A stretch of 12,935 nt of DNA from JBLHKS01 sp047620505 (GCA_047620505.1 JBLHKS010000196.1:1-12935); one strand, 5' to 3'. Shown: positions 1 to 8,419, counted from the first letter of the stretch. Translations and numbers: made by a program. Notes: a model not told the origin generated them from the sequence alone.

Positions 1-814
1 CCTGCCTTTCGAACTGCTCAGGCCGCGAGTAAGGGAACGCCATCAGCCTCGGAATCCCCTTCGGGAACTTCGATGTCCTTCCTACCTCGATCGGGACCAG
101 GCCCAGCAACTTACCGAGCAAATCAAGATGCTGCCGCGAGGGCAGGAGAAGAGATGAGCTGAGATTTTGGAAGCCGCGATGAAGCCACCGGATCGCGGCA
201 TTGAGGACAACTCCGACGGTCGTCTGCTGCTGCTCGTTCAACTGGCCGATCCATGCAGCAAGCTGATTGGCCTTCCGCCGAAGGTCGTCGTCGTTCGAAC
301 CAGCGACGGATTCTGTTCCTTCGGGCAACATCCAACCTGCTTCGCCGGGAGTCTGGTTCAGAACGCGGCGAATTCCAGAAGGGGTCACCGTGAAGTCCGG
401 CCCGTGGAAGGCGTCGCGGTCGAATCCAAGCTTCGTCGAGCATCGAATCGTCCGGGTCGTGATTAACGTTGCCTTGACCAGATCCGGAAGCATCCGGACG
501 TCTCTCGGCTCCGGGCACACTGGCAGGGTCGAAACCCCGTTCATGATCGCCGCCACAGTAGCGGCCTGAAGAAGAATTCGCCCGTTCCCGAATTCATTCG
601 GCCCGATTGTGAATTCAGCGATTTCACCCCCGACCCTCAGCCGCATTCGATGAGAGACTGGTTGATCTTCATCATCAATCGTGGTCTCCAGCAGCTCCAG
701 GCTGAAGTTCGCGCAGGGCTTGTAGCCGTTCCGCTTCCTGTCTCTGGCCTTGATGTAGATTCCGTTCCGGCACAGGTAAGTGGCTTTGTCCGTCTCAAGC
801 GGGAGTAAGTGGCC
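1..814 (-). pseudogene. 5'-truncated gene, possible mobile-element replication protein
   Basis: One minus-strand frame is open from the left edge to a stop at 881-883, with no ATG upstream of the segment at about 650. It reads as plausible protein: near its beginning come TYLCRNGIYIKARDRKRNGY and, a few residues on, CANFSLELLETTIDDED, then a hydrophobic stretch near 540-580 and an acidic-to-helical stretch near 200-300. The pattern of a short beta start, 'NF' and an acidic turn loosely recalls the region before the helicase or primase domain in phage and plasmid replication proteins, but no catalytic motif is visible, so the assignment is weak. Upstream of about 815 the same DNA encodes a kinase on the other strand, so the true start is missing. 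The gene continues beyond the left edge. Whether it is functional from an internal start cannot be decided here. Confidence 0.45.
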
Positions 815-1952
815 GGTCGCCCCGCATTTCCCCGGTTTCGAAATCAAGCAACTGGTGGGCCGCGGCGGAATGGGCGCGGTTTACAAAGCGTTCCAGACCA
901 AGCTCAAGCGCAACGTCGCCATCAAACTGCTCCCGCCGGAGATGGCGAAGATCGACCCCAGCTTCGCCCAGCGTTTCCAGCGTGAAGCCGAGTCGATGGC
1001 GGCGCTCGATCACCCGAACATTGTCCACGTTTACGACTTCGGCGAGACCGAGGCTGGGCATTCGTATTTTATCATGGAATTCGTCGATGGCATGGACATG
1101 CATCAGCTGATTCATCGCGGCCAGCTCGACGCCAAGGGCGCGCTCAACGCCGTCAGCCAGATCTGCGATGCGCTCGAATACGCGCACGATCAGGGATTCG
1201 TGCATCGCGACATCAAGCCGGCGAACATTTTCATCAATCAGCGCGGCGTGCTCAAGGTCGGGGACTTCGGCCTTGCCAAGATCGTTGGCGAATCGTCGAC
1301 GACCGAGACCGGCACGCTTTTGGAGCCATTGCTGACTCAGCCGGGCATGGCAATGGGCACGCCGGTTTACAGCGCGCCCGAGCAGATGGACGGTCGTGTA
1401 GTCGACCGCCGCGCGGACATCTACAGCCTCGGGGTGATGTTTTACGAAATGCTGACCGGCGACCTGCCGCAAGGCGCGTTCCAACCGCCATCGCAGAAGG
1501 TTCAGGTGGATGTGAGGCTCGATCACGTCGTGCTCAAGGCGATGGCGACAGAGCCGGAGCGGCGATATCCGAGCGCGACGGAGATGCGGACGGAGGTGGA
1601 TGAAGTGCGGACGTGCGTCGATTTGAAGTGCGCCGGTTCATCGGCGCTTTCGAGCGCGGAGCCGCAGAAGCGAACGAGAAGCGGCGCGTCAGAGGCTGGC
1701 CCAAGGAAGAATGGTATTCGCCAAACTCATCGAGTCGCTCCATTCGCCATAATGCGGGCAATAAAGGCAGAGCTGAGCCTCGGAACCGCTCGTTTCTCCG
1801 GTATCTTCCCTCTTTCAAAAGCCGCCGCATCTTCGATCGGATGCCGTCGCTACCGCTCATCCGGCGCGGAGCGGATAATTACTGAAGCACGCCAAACGCG
1901 GATTCAAAAGTGGCCTATAATTGGCCTGGGCACACCTCGAATAACTTGGTAA
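780..1952 (+). pseudogene. Ser/Thr protein kinase fragment, truncated at both ends
   Basis: A Hanks-type Ser/Thr kinase domain, which would phosphorylate protein hydroxyls in the cytoplasm. In the 390-residue frame from a GTG at 780, the glycine loop GRGGMG is at 27-32, the ATP lysine in VAIK at K49, the alpha-C glutamate at about E69, HRDIKPAN at 142-149, DFG at 162-164, APE at 199-201, and the RRYPSA end of the domain at 261-266. All catalytic residues are intact. Family similarity starts only at about residue 13 (PHFPGFEIKQLVG, near 816) and stops at about residue 278 (1613). The preceding residues have no family look and the GTG lacks a good ribosome site. The last 112 residues are Arg/Ser-rich and unlike the WD40, sulfatase-modifying or membrane tails that usually follow in related proteins. 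I read it as a remnant; a short functional kinase remains possible. Confidence 0.7.
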
Positions 1953-1979
1953 TTTAGCATAACTCGTTCATCCTGAAGG
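1614..1979. other. Region without recognisable gene between kinase fragment and tRNA
   Basis: Frames are open on both strands here (the kinase frame runs to 1952), but the translations are Arg/Ser-rich, share no motif with known families, and look like chance reading of GC-rich DNA. No integrase, transposase or repeat of the tRNA 3' end was seen. A short direct repeat TGGCCT-ATAAT-TGGCCT lies near 1912-1928. Probably decayed coding sequence or island-edge DNA. Confidence 0.5.
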
Positions 1980-2054
<75 letters not shown>

Positions 2055-2073
2055 TTACCCGGATTATGCGCGG

Positions 2074-4113
2074 CTATTCCAATCTCGCCAGGAGAAGTTC
2101 TACCCGTCGACGAACTTCAGCGTCGTTTGATTGAAGCGACTCCAATAATTGCGGTTTGGCGAGAAATCCGAATTCGGCTAATTCTTCGGTCGCTTGCTCT
2201 CGCGTGGACCAATCGTTGTCGCCGAGTTTGCGAATCCTTTGGCCGATTTGTTTGCGCGCTTCATCGGTTATGCGCGGCGTGGGGACGACGATTTGATGAA
2301 TGTCGCCAACCGGAATTTTCCAGCCAGGGTCGATCGTGATCGTTCGTTCTCGGACCTGCCCGACGACGACTCCGCCGCCCCAGAGCTCGGCGCGGAAGAC
2401 GGGCTCGGGATTTGGATCGAATTCGAGATCCTCAGCAAGGTTGAGAAGATGCCGGACGTTCTCAGGTGAGACGGATAGCGATTCGGTGTCGGTCAGGAGC
2501 GTGAGGCTGGGATCGAGGACGCGGGAGACGAGGCGCTGCTGACCACGAAGCGTCAGGTAGGGCTGGGTTAAACCCAGCAGCTGCTGGCTGGATCCGCCTG
2601 CGGGTGGGCTGGCGGCTTGACGCGAAACGACAGCGCGGATTTCGGCCGGATGAATCGAGCGATTGCCGAATCGGCTGTTTTTGAAGGCGAACGATTCTCC
2701 ACCAAGGTAAGCAAAGAAGCGGCTTCCGTTTTTGAGTTCGACGAAGTGTCCGACGGGCTCCTGTTCTTGCGTGGCGACGGCGCGGACGTCTTCGATTCCG
2801 ACTTCAACTTCGCCCCAGGGCGAGACCAGCTTCAGTTTGGAGTCTTCGGAATTTTCGAGAGCGATCCGGTCTCCGCTGTGGGTCTCGAGAAAGGCGACGA
2901 CTCCTTCGGGCCAAGCTTCGTTGTCGGGATCCTGGCTGCGGACGAGCCGGTCGAGCTTGGCGATTTCGAGATCCATGACGTTGCCGCTCTGGAGGACAAA
3001 ACGGAGCGCCTCGGCATCGATTTTTCCTCCTAACACTTGCCCGTCGCGGAGGAAAATCTTGCCGCGATCTCGACGTCCGCGATTTCCGCCGACGATCGCG
3101 GCGACGTCTTCCCATTCAATTTCGGCAGGTCCAAAATCCGATTCAACGCTGAGTTTTCCGGAATTGGTTGAACCGACAAGGCGCGTTGCTTCTCCGACTG
3201 CGAGGACGTCGCGACGGCCGCGTTTGACGCCGAGGCTGTCGATGCTGGTTGCCGAAAGCAGCGCAAGCCCGGCAGATTCCTGACCAAGCGAAAAGTTAGC
3301 GATTTTATCGCGGAGCGAGCGGGGGATCGAACTCAGGTGCCGCGAGAGACTGAGCGGACGGAAGAGATCGCTGAGGACTTTTCGGTCGAGCGAGGCGGGA
3401 TTCGGGATTTGAGAAACGGTGTGGACGACGCAGACGGTTTCGCCGGCGGGAACGCGGAGTTGATGATGAACGCCGAGCACGTAACGGCTTTGGGACGTCA
3501 AGGTCGGCTTCTGCTTAGCTTCCGCGGAGCAAAAGTTGAAGACGAACGCGTGCCGCTGATTCGAGGCGGACGGGGTGACGACGACGCCGGTGTCAGCGCG
3601 GCCAAGGACGGTGGCGTTGGGCGTTCCGGAATTCGTAACGTAGGATTTGTAGTTCCCGCTGAAATTCGTCCGGAGTTCGATGTTCATCACAACCGGCTGA
3701 GCGGAGGGATTTTCGAAAACCTCAAGGTAGCGGACGACGCCGAGATTGTCGTCGATCCTGACCCGCCGACTGACGACCAGGCCGCCGAAAGCTCTGCTGA
3801 CTCGGCCAGGTAAGACGAATTCTTTTCCGTCCTGAGTCATGAGCGGATTGGTCGAGGTGAATTGGGAATTGTTGATGTAGAGCTCGAGGCCCGTGTTCAT
3901 CATCGAGGAGCCGATCCGGCCAAGCGCGCCGCTTTGCTGGAAGTTCCAGGAATTTCCGCGTTTGTCCGTTCGCAGGCCGAGAGCCGCGGGCAGCAGCTGC
4001 TGATCCGGACTCGGGGCGGTCGAGGGGACGAAGGCCGGGGCTTGCGCCTTGCTTTCGAGCACCCAGGCCAAGCCTAACATCAAGAGAATCCCTGCTTTGA
4101 AAAAATGTCTCAC
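2074..4113 (-). CDS. Secreted protein of unknown function with beta modules and C-terminal HEAT-like end (paralog of the upstream gene)
   Basis: A 679-residue protein; I do not recognise a named family. A signal peptide (1-25, hydrophobic from GILLMLGLAWVL, cleavage after AQA) sends it across the inner membrane. Residues 50-240 form a beta-rich N-terminal domain that aligns by eye with the same region of the upstream gene product (FYWQLTGA versus SWNFQQSGA, then a paired segment on added or lost terms such as VFENPSAQPVVMNIELRTNF). Residues 310-500 hold four repeats of about 45 residues with the pattern 'L-x-D/N-G-x-x-h-x-G', a Gly-x-h core, and a closing 'I/V-x-x-h'. The end (615-679) looks like one HEAT-type repeat, with D-x-x-x-R alternation. 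Its GTG start overlaps the previous stop by 4 bases and has a near-perfect ribosome site, so translation is probably coupled. Two QQLL sites (38-41, 510-513) are encoded by the dispersed palindrome. Confidence 0.88.
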   Translation of the reverse strand: MRHFFKAGILLMLGLAWVLESKAQAPAFVPSTAPSPDQQLLPAALGLRTDKRGNSWNFQQSGALGRIGSSMMNTGLELYINNSQFTSTNPLMTQDGKEFVLPGRVSRAFGGLVVSRRVRIDDNLGVVRYLEVFENPSAQPVVMNIELRTNFSGNYKSYVTNSGTPNATVLGRADTGVVVTPSASNQRHAFVFNFCSAEAKQKPTLTSQSRYVLGVHHQLRVPAGETVCVVHTVSQIPNPASLDRKVLSDLFRPLSLSRHLSSIPRSLRDKIANFSLGQESAGLALLSATSIDSLGVKRGRRDVLAVGEATRLVGSTNSGKLSVESDFGPAEIEWEDVAAIVGGNRGRRDRGKIFLRDGQVLGGKIDAEALRFVLQSGNVMDLEIAKLDRLVRSQDPDNEAWPEGVVAFLETHSGDRIALENSEDSKLKLVSPWGEVEVGIEDVRAVATQEQEPVGHFVELKNGSRFFAYLGGESFAFKNSRFGNRSIHPAEIRAVVSRQAASPPAGGSSQQLLGLTQPYLTLRGQQRLVSRVLDPSLTLLTDTESLSVSPENVRHLLNLAEDLEFDPNPEPVFRAELWGGGVVVGQVRERTITIDPGWKIPVGDIHQIVVPTPRITDEARKQIGQRIRKLGDNDWSTREQATEELAEFGFLAKPQLLESLQSNDAEVRRRVELLLARLE
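2575..2586. repeat. Dispersed palindrome CAGCAGCTGCTG, copy 1 (perfect)
   Basis: Perfect 12-mer, extended to a 14-base palindrome by flanking C and G. It lies in the second secreted paralog, read as QQLL at residues 510-513. Confidence 0.95.
3991..4002. repeat. Dispersed palindrome, copy 2 (perfect)
   Basis: Perfect 12-mer just after the signal peptide region of the second secreted paralog, read as QQLL at 38-41. Confidence 0.95.
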
Positions 4114-5951
4114 TGCGCGCCTCCTTTTCGGTAACCGAGGAAGTGACTGAGCGGAACGCTCCAGGTCTGACCTCGAACTTCGACTTTAATTTCGCGATTG
4201 CGGAGTCGGCCGCTGATCAGATCTCCGTTGTTGAGTTCGAGTTCGAAAAACGGCAATCGATCGAGCACGCCGTCTTCAGTTCGGCGTAGCGAAATCAAGT
4301 CAGCTGGACTGAGGGCAGCGACCGAGTTTTCGGTTACGAAGAAGAGTTCCGCTTCGGCGAGATCCGCAGCGATTCGCGTGCCTCCTTCAAGCCAGATCAG
4401 CGGGGTTTTGGACTCGGCGGTCGCGTCCCAGTCCTCGAACAAATCCTCGATCCCGGGTGGCGGAACGCCTCGGCTTCCGTTGCGCCAGATCGCGCGGATT
4501 CTCGCGGCTTCGATCTGGATTTCACCTAGCCGCTGAGTTTGAAGCGCGATCGATTCGGCCGAGCCGAAGCCAAGAAGCTTCGAGCCGTTTTTCAAGGTCA
4601 GCTGACTACGCGGACTCGGCGCATTGGCCGGATGAAGCGCGGCGATTTCGGAAAACGGAACCGAAACGGCGCTCCACGGCGTCACGAATTTCAGCTGAGT
4701 ATCTTCGGCTCCAGCAAGCGCAAAAATCTGGCCGTCGTCGATCTCAACGTAGCCGAAAACTCCCTCGCCCGGTTTCCCATCGGGCTCGCCGACACGCAGG
4801 AGCAGCGCTTCGAGTTCTTCCAGTTTCAGGTCCATTCCCCAGCCGTCAGCGCCGCTCATCCGCGTCGTCGGCATCTGGCCTTCGCCGATCAAAACTTCGC
4901 CGTCGCGAGTGTAGATTTCGTGGAGTCGACGCCGGGATCCGCCTCCGCCGCGCAGGGCCGCAACTTCGCTGAGAGCGATTTTCGCTGAGCCAAACGACGT
5001 CTCCAACTCGATCGCCTGAGTGCTTTCGATCGAGCCGCTGAGCTGGTTTTCGCGCGACATGTAAAGCAGCTCCTGCCCAGTCCGCTCAGCCTCAATTTTG
5101 TCGAGCAAACGATTCAATCCGATGAGCGCTTTCGGGTCGTGCGGCTCGGCGGCGGGCGCGGATTCGGGATTCGTTTCGAAGTTTTTGAGCGACTCCGCCA
5201 GCAGCTGCTGGGGCAACTCGGGCCTGACGAGCCGTCCTCGATTCAGAAACGGGGCGAACTGATCTCGAATCTCAGCCAAGTCGGTGATCGTGCGTTGGCC
5301 GACCCAGTGAACGATCACAGCTTCGCCATTTGGCGGAATCGTGACGTCGTAGGCGAAGACGACTTGCCGGTTGTTGGCCGTCGTCATTTTCGGGCGGACA
5401 TCGGCCTTCTCGCCGCCGGTCAAAAACCAGACATCGCTCTGGCCGTCAGCCGGGTTGAAGCGGAAAAACGCGCCGGAATCGCGATTGCCGAATTGCGCGC
5501 CGAGAGCTTTGCCGGAGTCCGAAAAAACATCCTGCCAGGCGTAGCTGAAGTCGGTCTGAAGGGTAACTTTGACGCTGAGCGGTTCGGCCGTCTTGTTTTT
5601 GAGGATCTCGGCATGCCGAACTCCGCCCCGTTGGCGATCGATCAGCACGTCGCGCCGAGCCAGCAGCTGCTGGAAGTCTTTTTCGAAAGCGTAGCGGGTG
5701 TCGTTCAGTTTGAAGCCGGCATCAGCGGTGAAATTGACGCCGTTGATGGTGAGCATGTTCGTTGACTTGAACGTGTTCGCGCCCATTGAGTAAAACGAAG
5801 CGGCTCCGGTGAGCTGCCAGTAAAAACCGGTGTCGTCCTTGATGACGCCAATCCGATCCGGCACTCTCGGCAGCTGTTGCCACTCGTCGTCGCCTTGAGC
5901 GGAAGCGATCGTCGGCAACGCGAAGGCGCTGATGAGGAGAAGAAAACGCAT
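4110..5951 (-). CDS. Secreted protein of unknown function with repeated beta modules (first of paralogous pair)
   Basis: A 613-residue protein; no named family is recognised. The start is the ATG at 5951 because MRFLLLISAFALPTIASAQ is a clean signal peptide (cleavage after ASA or AQ). The frame stays open up to 6620, but that part is the antisense of the transporter gene and is Arg-rich. Residues 35-220 match the N-terminal domain of the downstream paralog. Residues 300-610 hold about six modules of 40-45 residues, starting with segments such as IYTRDGEVLIGEG, YVEIDDGQIFALAG, LTLKNGSKLLGFG, IWLEGGTRIAADL and LELNNGDLISGRL. Each ends in a short amphipathic 'I-x-x-h' segment. These resemble small beta-barrel repeats and could bind surfaces or partners, which is inference. 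There is no HEAT-like end, unlike the paralog. QQLL at 94-97 and 248-251 is encoded by the dispersed palindrome. The gene lies 53 bases after the transporter. Confidence 0.88.
   Translation of the reverse strand: MRFLLLISAFALPTIASAQGDDEWQQLPRVPDRIGVIKDDTGFYWQLTGAASFYSMGANTFKSTNMLTINGVNFTADAGFKLNDTRYAFEKDFQQLLARRDVLIDRQRGGVRHAEILKNKTAEPLSVKVTLQTDFSYAWQDVFSDSGKALGAQFGNRDSGAFFRFNPADGQSDVWFLTGGEKADVRPKMTTANNRQVVFAYDVTIPPNGEAVIVHWVGQRTITDLAEIRDQFAPFLNRGRLVRPELPQQLLAESLKNFETNPESAPAAEPHDPKALIGLNRLLDKIEAERTGQELLYMSRENQLSGSIESTQAIELETSFGSAKIALSEVAALRGGGGSRRRLHEIYTRDGEVLIGEGQMPTTRMSGADGWGMDLKLEELEALLLRVGEPDGKPGEGVFGYVEIDDGQIFALAGAEDTQLKFVTPWSAVSVPFSEIAALHPANAPSPRSQLTLKNGSKLLGFGSAESIALQTQRLGEIQIEAARIRAIWRNGSRGVPPPGIEDLFEDWDATAESKTPLIWLEGGTRIAADLAEAELFFVTENSVAALSPADLISLRRTEDGVLDRLPFFELELNNGDLISGRLRNREIKVEVRGQTWSVPLSHFLGYRKGGAQ
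4120..4126 (-). promoter_or_regulatory. Strong Shine-Dalgarno site fixing the GTG start of the second paralog
   Basis: On the minus strand AAGGAGG is followed by six bases (CGCGCA) and then GTG at 4113-4111. It is one of the clearest ribosome sites in the window, while most other starts here have weak or no such site. It lies inside the end of the upstream coding region and supports both the GTG start and the 4-base GTGA overlap. Confidence 0.85.
5199..5210. repeat. Dispersed palindrome, copy 3 (perfect)
   Basis: Perfect, with 14-base extension (5198-5211). Read as QQLL at 248-251 of the first secreted paralog. Confidence 0.95.
5661..5672. repeat. Dispersed palindrome, copy 4 (perfect)
   Basis: Perfect, with 14-base extension (5660-5673). 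Read as QQLL at 94-97 of the first secreted paralog, 450 bases from copy 3. Confidence 0.95.
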
Positions 5952-6004
5952 TCCGTGATCGTAGGGCGAACGGAAGTTTCTCGCAAACCGGAGTTCGTTC
6001 GAAG

Positions 6005-7210
6005 TCACTCGCGCCGGAACGAGCGAGCGGCGAGGCCGATGGCGATCAGGGTCATCGCGGCTCCGGCGAAAAACGGGGCACCAGGAAGTTCGAGGGGAGC
6101 GGCGGGACTGATGAAGTAGCCGTGGAGCGAGGTCGAGATCAGCGGGCCGAAAATTCCGGCAACGCCGACCAGGCTGGCCATCGCGCCTTGAACCCGGCCT
6201 TGCTCGTGATCGCCGACACTTTTCGAGATCAGTCCTTGGCTGGCGGCGTGAAAAAGCCCGCCGAGCGATCCGAAAATGATGATGAGATAAATCATCCAGG
6301 CGGATCCGGCCGATCCGTAGCAAATGAAGGAGAGGACGGTGGTCATCCCGGCGATCAGGACGGTTTTGCGCTCTCCCCACTTTGGAATCAGCTTTCGGGC
6401 GAGCCCACCGGAGACGATCACGGCCATGACCCCGACGAGGGAAAGTGAGAGGCCGATTTCGAGCGATGTCCAGTTGTAGCGATGTTCGGTGTAGAGCGCC
6501 CAGGTGCTTGGAAGAACCTGATGCGCAAGGCTGTAGAGAAACAGCGCACCGGCGAGGCCGATGACCATCGGGTAGCGCCTCAAGCTGAGCAGAGCGCCAA
6601 TCGGATTGGCGCGCCTCCACTCAAAGGGGCGGCGGTTTTTCTTCGTGAGCGACTCGGGAAGGACGAAGATTCCGTAGATCGCGTTTCCGAGGGTGAGGAT
6701 GCCGGCAACGAGGAAGGGCAAGCGAGTGTCCCAGGCTCCGATCAAGCCGCCGATCGCGGGGCCGACGACGAAGCCGATGCCGAAAGCCGCTCCGATCATC
6801 CCGAAGTTGGCGGCGCGTTTTTCCGGTGGGCTGACATCGGCGATGTAGGCGGTAGCGGCCGGCATGTTCGCGGCGCAGATTCCGGCGATGATCCGGGCGG
6901 CGACGAACCACCAGAGGCTGGGAGCGAGCCAGAGGACGAAGTAGTCGAGTCCCGCGCCGAAGAGGGAGATCAAAATTACCGGGCGCCGGCCGAAACGATC
7001 CGACAGCGCGCCGAGCAGCGGCGAAAACAGAAATTGCATTAACGCGTAGAGCGCGATGAGCCAGCCGTAGACAAACGAGACGCGATCGTCTGAAGCGCCG
7101 GGAATCAGCTCCTCAAGCAACGCGGGAAGAACCGGCACGACGATGCCGATTCCGGTGATGTCGAGCACCAGCGTCAGGAAAATAAAGCTGACCGCTGGTT
7201 TCCGCGCCAT
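6005..7210 (-). CDS. MFS efflux transporter, TetA/TCR-like family
   Basis: A 401-residue inner-membrane protein with 12 predicted helices, the usual length for proton-coupled drug antiporters of the DHA1/TetA type. Helix 1 carries LDITGIGIVVPVLP (16-29), matching the conserved acidic residue and motif of TetA proteins. Motif A, GALSDRFGRRPV, is at 67-78 in the loop between helices 2 and 3. A TetA-like run, RIIAGI...AYIADVSPPEKRA, is at 106-133. Motif C, GFVVGPAIGG, is at 146-155 in helix 5. The substrate cannot be told from sequence; relatives export tetracyclines or other small molecules, and many members in environmental bacteria have no known substrate. It starts at ATG 7210 with only a weak ribosome site, 45 bases after the secretin-like gene and 53 before the secreted paralogs, all on one strand, so it may be in an operon with them. 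Confidence 0.9.
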   Translation of the reverse strand: MARKPAVSFIFLTLVLDITGIGIVVPVLPALLEELIPGASDDRVSFVYGWLIALYALMQFLFSPLLGALSDRFGRRPVILISLFGAGLDYFVLWLAPSLWWFVAARIIAGICAANMPAATAYIADVSPPEKRAANFGMIGAAFGIGFVVGPAIGGLIGAWDTRLPFLVAGILTLGNAIYGIFVLPESLTKKNRRPFEWRRANPIGALLSLRRYPMVIGLAGALFLYSLAHQVLPSTWALYTEHRYNWTSLEIGLSLSLVGVMAVIVSGGLARKLIPKWGERKTVLIAGMTTVLSFICYGSAGSAWMIYLIIIFGSLGGLFHAASQGLISKSVGDHEQGRVQGAMASLVGVAGIFGPLISTSLHGYFISPAAPLELPGAPFFAGAAMTLIAIGLAARSFRRE

Positions 7211-7255
7211 GTCAGGATATTTACCCGGGAACGGAGTTCCGTAAACCGCGATCTC

Positions 7256-8320
7256 TCACTCCGCCTCTTTAGAGGGAGCTGAAGTTTCAGTCTCCGCAGC
7301 AGCTGCTGGCTCCGCGCCGCTTCCGGCGGGTCGAATCGTGGCCTTCACCATGATGTCGGCCGAACCTGGTTTTTCCGGATCTTCGCCGAGGAAATTGCGA
7401 TTGAAATCCGAACTCGCGCCTTCAAATCCGCGTGCGATTCCGACGCCCCCATTATTAATAGTGACCGACGTGGCGAATTTGGAGAGCGGAACGGTTTCGT
7501 TCAGGTTGGCTTCTTCATCGATGATGATCAGCTGCGGAACCATGTCGATCCGGACCTGATCGCCTGCGACGCGCGGCCGGACGATGATCTGGGTTTGAAT
7601 CCGGGTGGTGTCGAAAATCGGGACGCGAATCGGGTTTTGAATCAGCCAGGGCTGGAAGAACTGGGGATTGGCGGCGTTGTTGAGAACGGGGATCACGCCG
7701 TTCGCTCCTGGAACGAGGATCGCCGAGCCGTAGTTGATGAAGCCTTGGAACTCGACGTTTTCATGATTGATGTTGAGCGAGATCGTTCCGTCGGGATTGA
7801 TGAAGCCTTCGGTTTCGAGAGTGACGCCGACGTTTCTCCGGGTGAAGCCGCGCGGATGAGCTGGGAGGACCGCGAAGCCGTAGCCCGGAACGAAGGAGAT
7901 ACGCGGAGGATCCCAGCGAGTAGGGAAAGGAAAGTCGCCGGTCGAATTGACGGGTCCGAGTACGTTCACGCCGCCGTTGCGGCCGTTGCGGAATCCGAGG
8001 AACGGTTTGGCACCTTCGCGCGGCGGATTGATTCCGTTTCGGAAGGCGAAGTTCATCAAAACTTCGGGCGCAGGAGCTTTGAGCGTGGCGAGCGCCTGTT
8101 CGACTTCTTTAATTTTATCGGCAAAATCGATCACGAGGACCGTGCCTTTTTTCTGAAGAATGACGAAGCTTCCGTATGTCGAAAGGTGCTCGCCAATTGT
8201 TTCTTTGATAAGTTCGTTAGGCGCATGGCCAACGGAAATCTCTTTCCGGTCGAGGTTTTGCGCGCTGAGCGGCTGCGCGATCAAAAGGATCGCAGCGAGG
8301 ATTGCGCTGAGAGTTTTCAT
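7256..8320 (-). CDS. Secretin-domain periplasmic protein (GspD/PilQ-like), short
   Basis: A 354-residue exported protein. The start is the ATG at 8320, giving the signal peptide MKTLSAILAAILLIAQPLSA; a TTG start 13 codons upstream would spoil it. Residues about 45-95 look like a secretin N-domain: GTVLVIDFADKIKEVEQALATLKAP followed by EVLMNFAF, matching the 'V-x-D-x-x-x-x-h-x-x-h-x-x-x-L-x-x-P' pattern of GspD and PilQ. Residues about 175-215 (VGVTLETEGFINPDGTISLNI) and about 265-320 (VRPRVAGDQVRIDMVPQLII, SVTINNGG) match strands of the secretin C-domain. True secretins are about 600-800 residues with several N-domains; this protein is about half that and its C-terminus ends in an Ala/Glu/Ser-rich tail, so pore formation is doubtful. 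It may be a secretin-related envelope protein. The dispersed palindrome near its 3' end is read as Pro-Ala-Ala-Ala-Ala. Confidence 0.8.
   Translation of the reverse strand: MKTLSAILAAILLIAQPLSAQNLDRKEISVGHAPNELIKETIGEHLSTYGSFVILQKKGTVLVIDFADKIKEVEQALATLKAPAPEVLMNFAFRNGINPPREGAKPFLGFRNGRNGGVNVLGPVNSTGDFPFPTRWDPPRISFVPGYGFAVLPAHPRGFTRRNVGVTLETEGFINPDGTISLNINHENVEFQGFINYGSAILVPGANGVIPVLNNAANPQFFQPWLIQNPIRVPIFDTTRIQTQIIVRPRVAGDQVRIDMVPQLIIIDEEANLNETVPLSKFATSVTINNGGVGIARGFEGASSDFNRNFLGEDPEKPGSADIMVKATIRPAGSGAEPAAAAETETSAPSKEAE
7297..7308. repeat. Dispersed palindrome, copy 5 (perfect, other frame)
   Basis: Perfect 12-mer near the 3' end of the secretin-like gene. Here the reading frame gives Pro-Ala-Ala-Ala-Ala, not QQLL. 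Confidence 0.95.
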
Positions 8321-8394
8321 GGTGAGGAAGATTCTCGGGCATCTGCTCAGGTCCTGCAAGCACGCAGAATCGGGGCCAAACGGGGGTAAAAAAG

Positions 8395-8413
8395 ATTTCG
8401 AAAAATTCGAAAT
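8395..8413. promoter_or_regulatory. Inverted repeat in divergent intergenic region, operator-like
   Basis: ATTTCGAAAAATTCGAAAT has arms ATTTCGAA and TTCGAAAT around a 3-base AAA centre. It lies between the divergent secretin-like gene (start 8320) and the small lipoprotein gene (start 8520), directly before a candidate -35 element at 8420. Its size and place fit a dimeric regulator site. It could also be part of AT-rich promoter DNA. Confidence 0.4.
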
Positions 8414-8419
8414 TCAAGC

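Noticed and set aside
123..518. Open frames on both strands within 123-569
   Set aside because: They are Arg- and Ser-rich; another minus-strand frame across 1-814 has a protein-like composition and stays open throughout.
699..712. CCAGCAGCTCCAGG as a further palindrome copy
   Set aside because: It has two mismatches in the core half and is no longer palindromic.
795..1526. Long open frame on the minus strand opposite the kinase fragment
   Set aside because: It is the antisense shadow of intact kinase motifs on the plus strand; its composition is His/Arg-rich and matches no family.
1912..1928. Direct repeat TGGCCT-ATAAT-TGGCCT as an attachment core
   Set aside because: It is only 6 bases and does not match the tRNA 3' end.
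5952..6620. N-terminal extension of the first secreted paralog frame
   Set aside because: It overlaps conserved MFS transporter coding in another frame, is Arg-rich, and a clean signal peptide starts at 5951.
7211..7255. Small inverted repeat GGAAC-GGA-GTTCC between the secretin-like and MFS genes, as a terminator
   Set aside because: The stem is only 5 bp with a 3-base loop and no T run follows on the minus strand.
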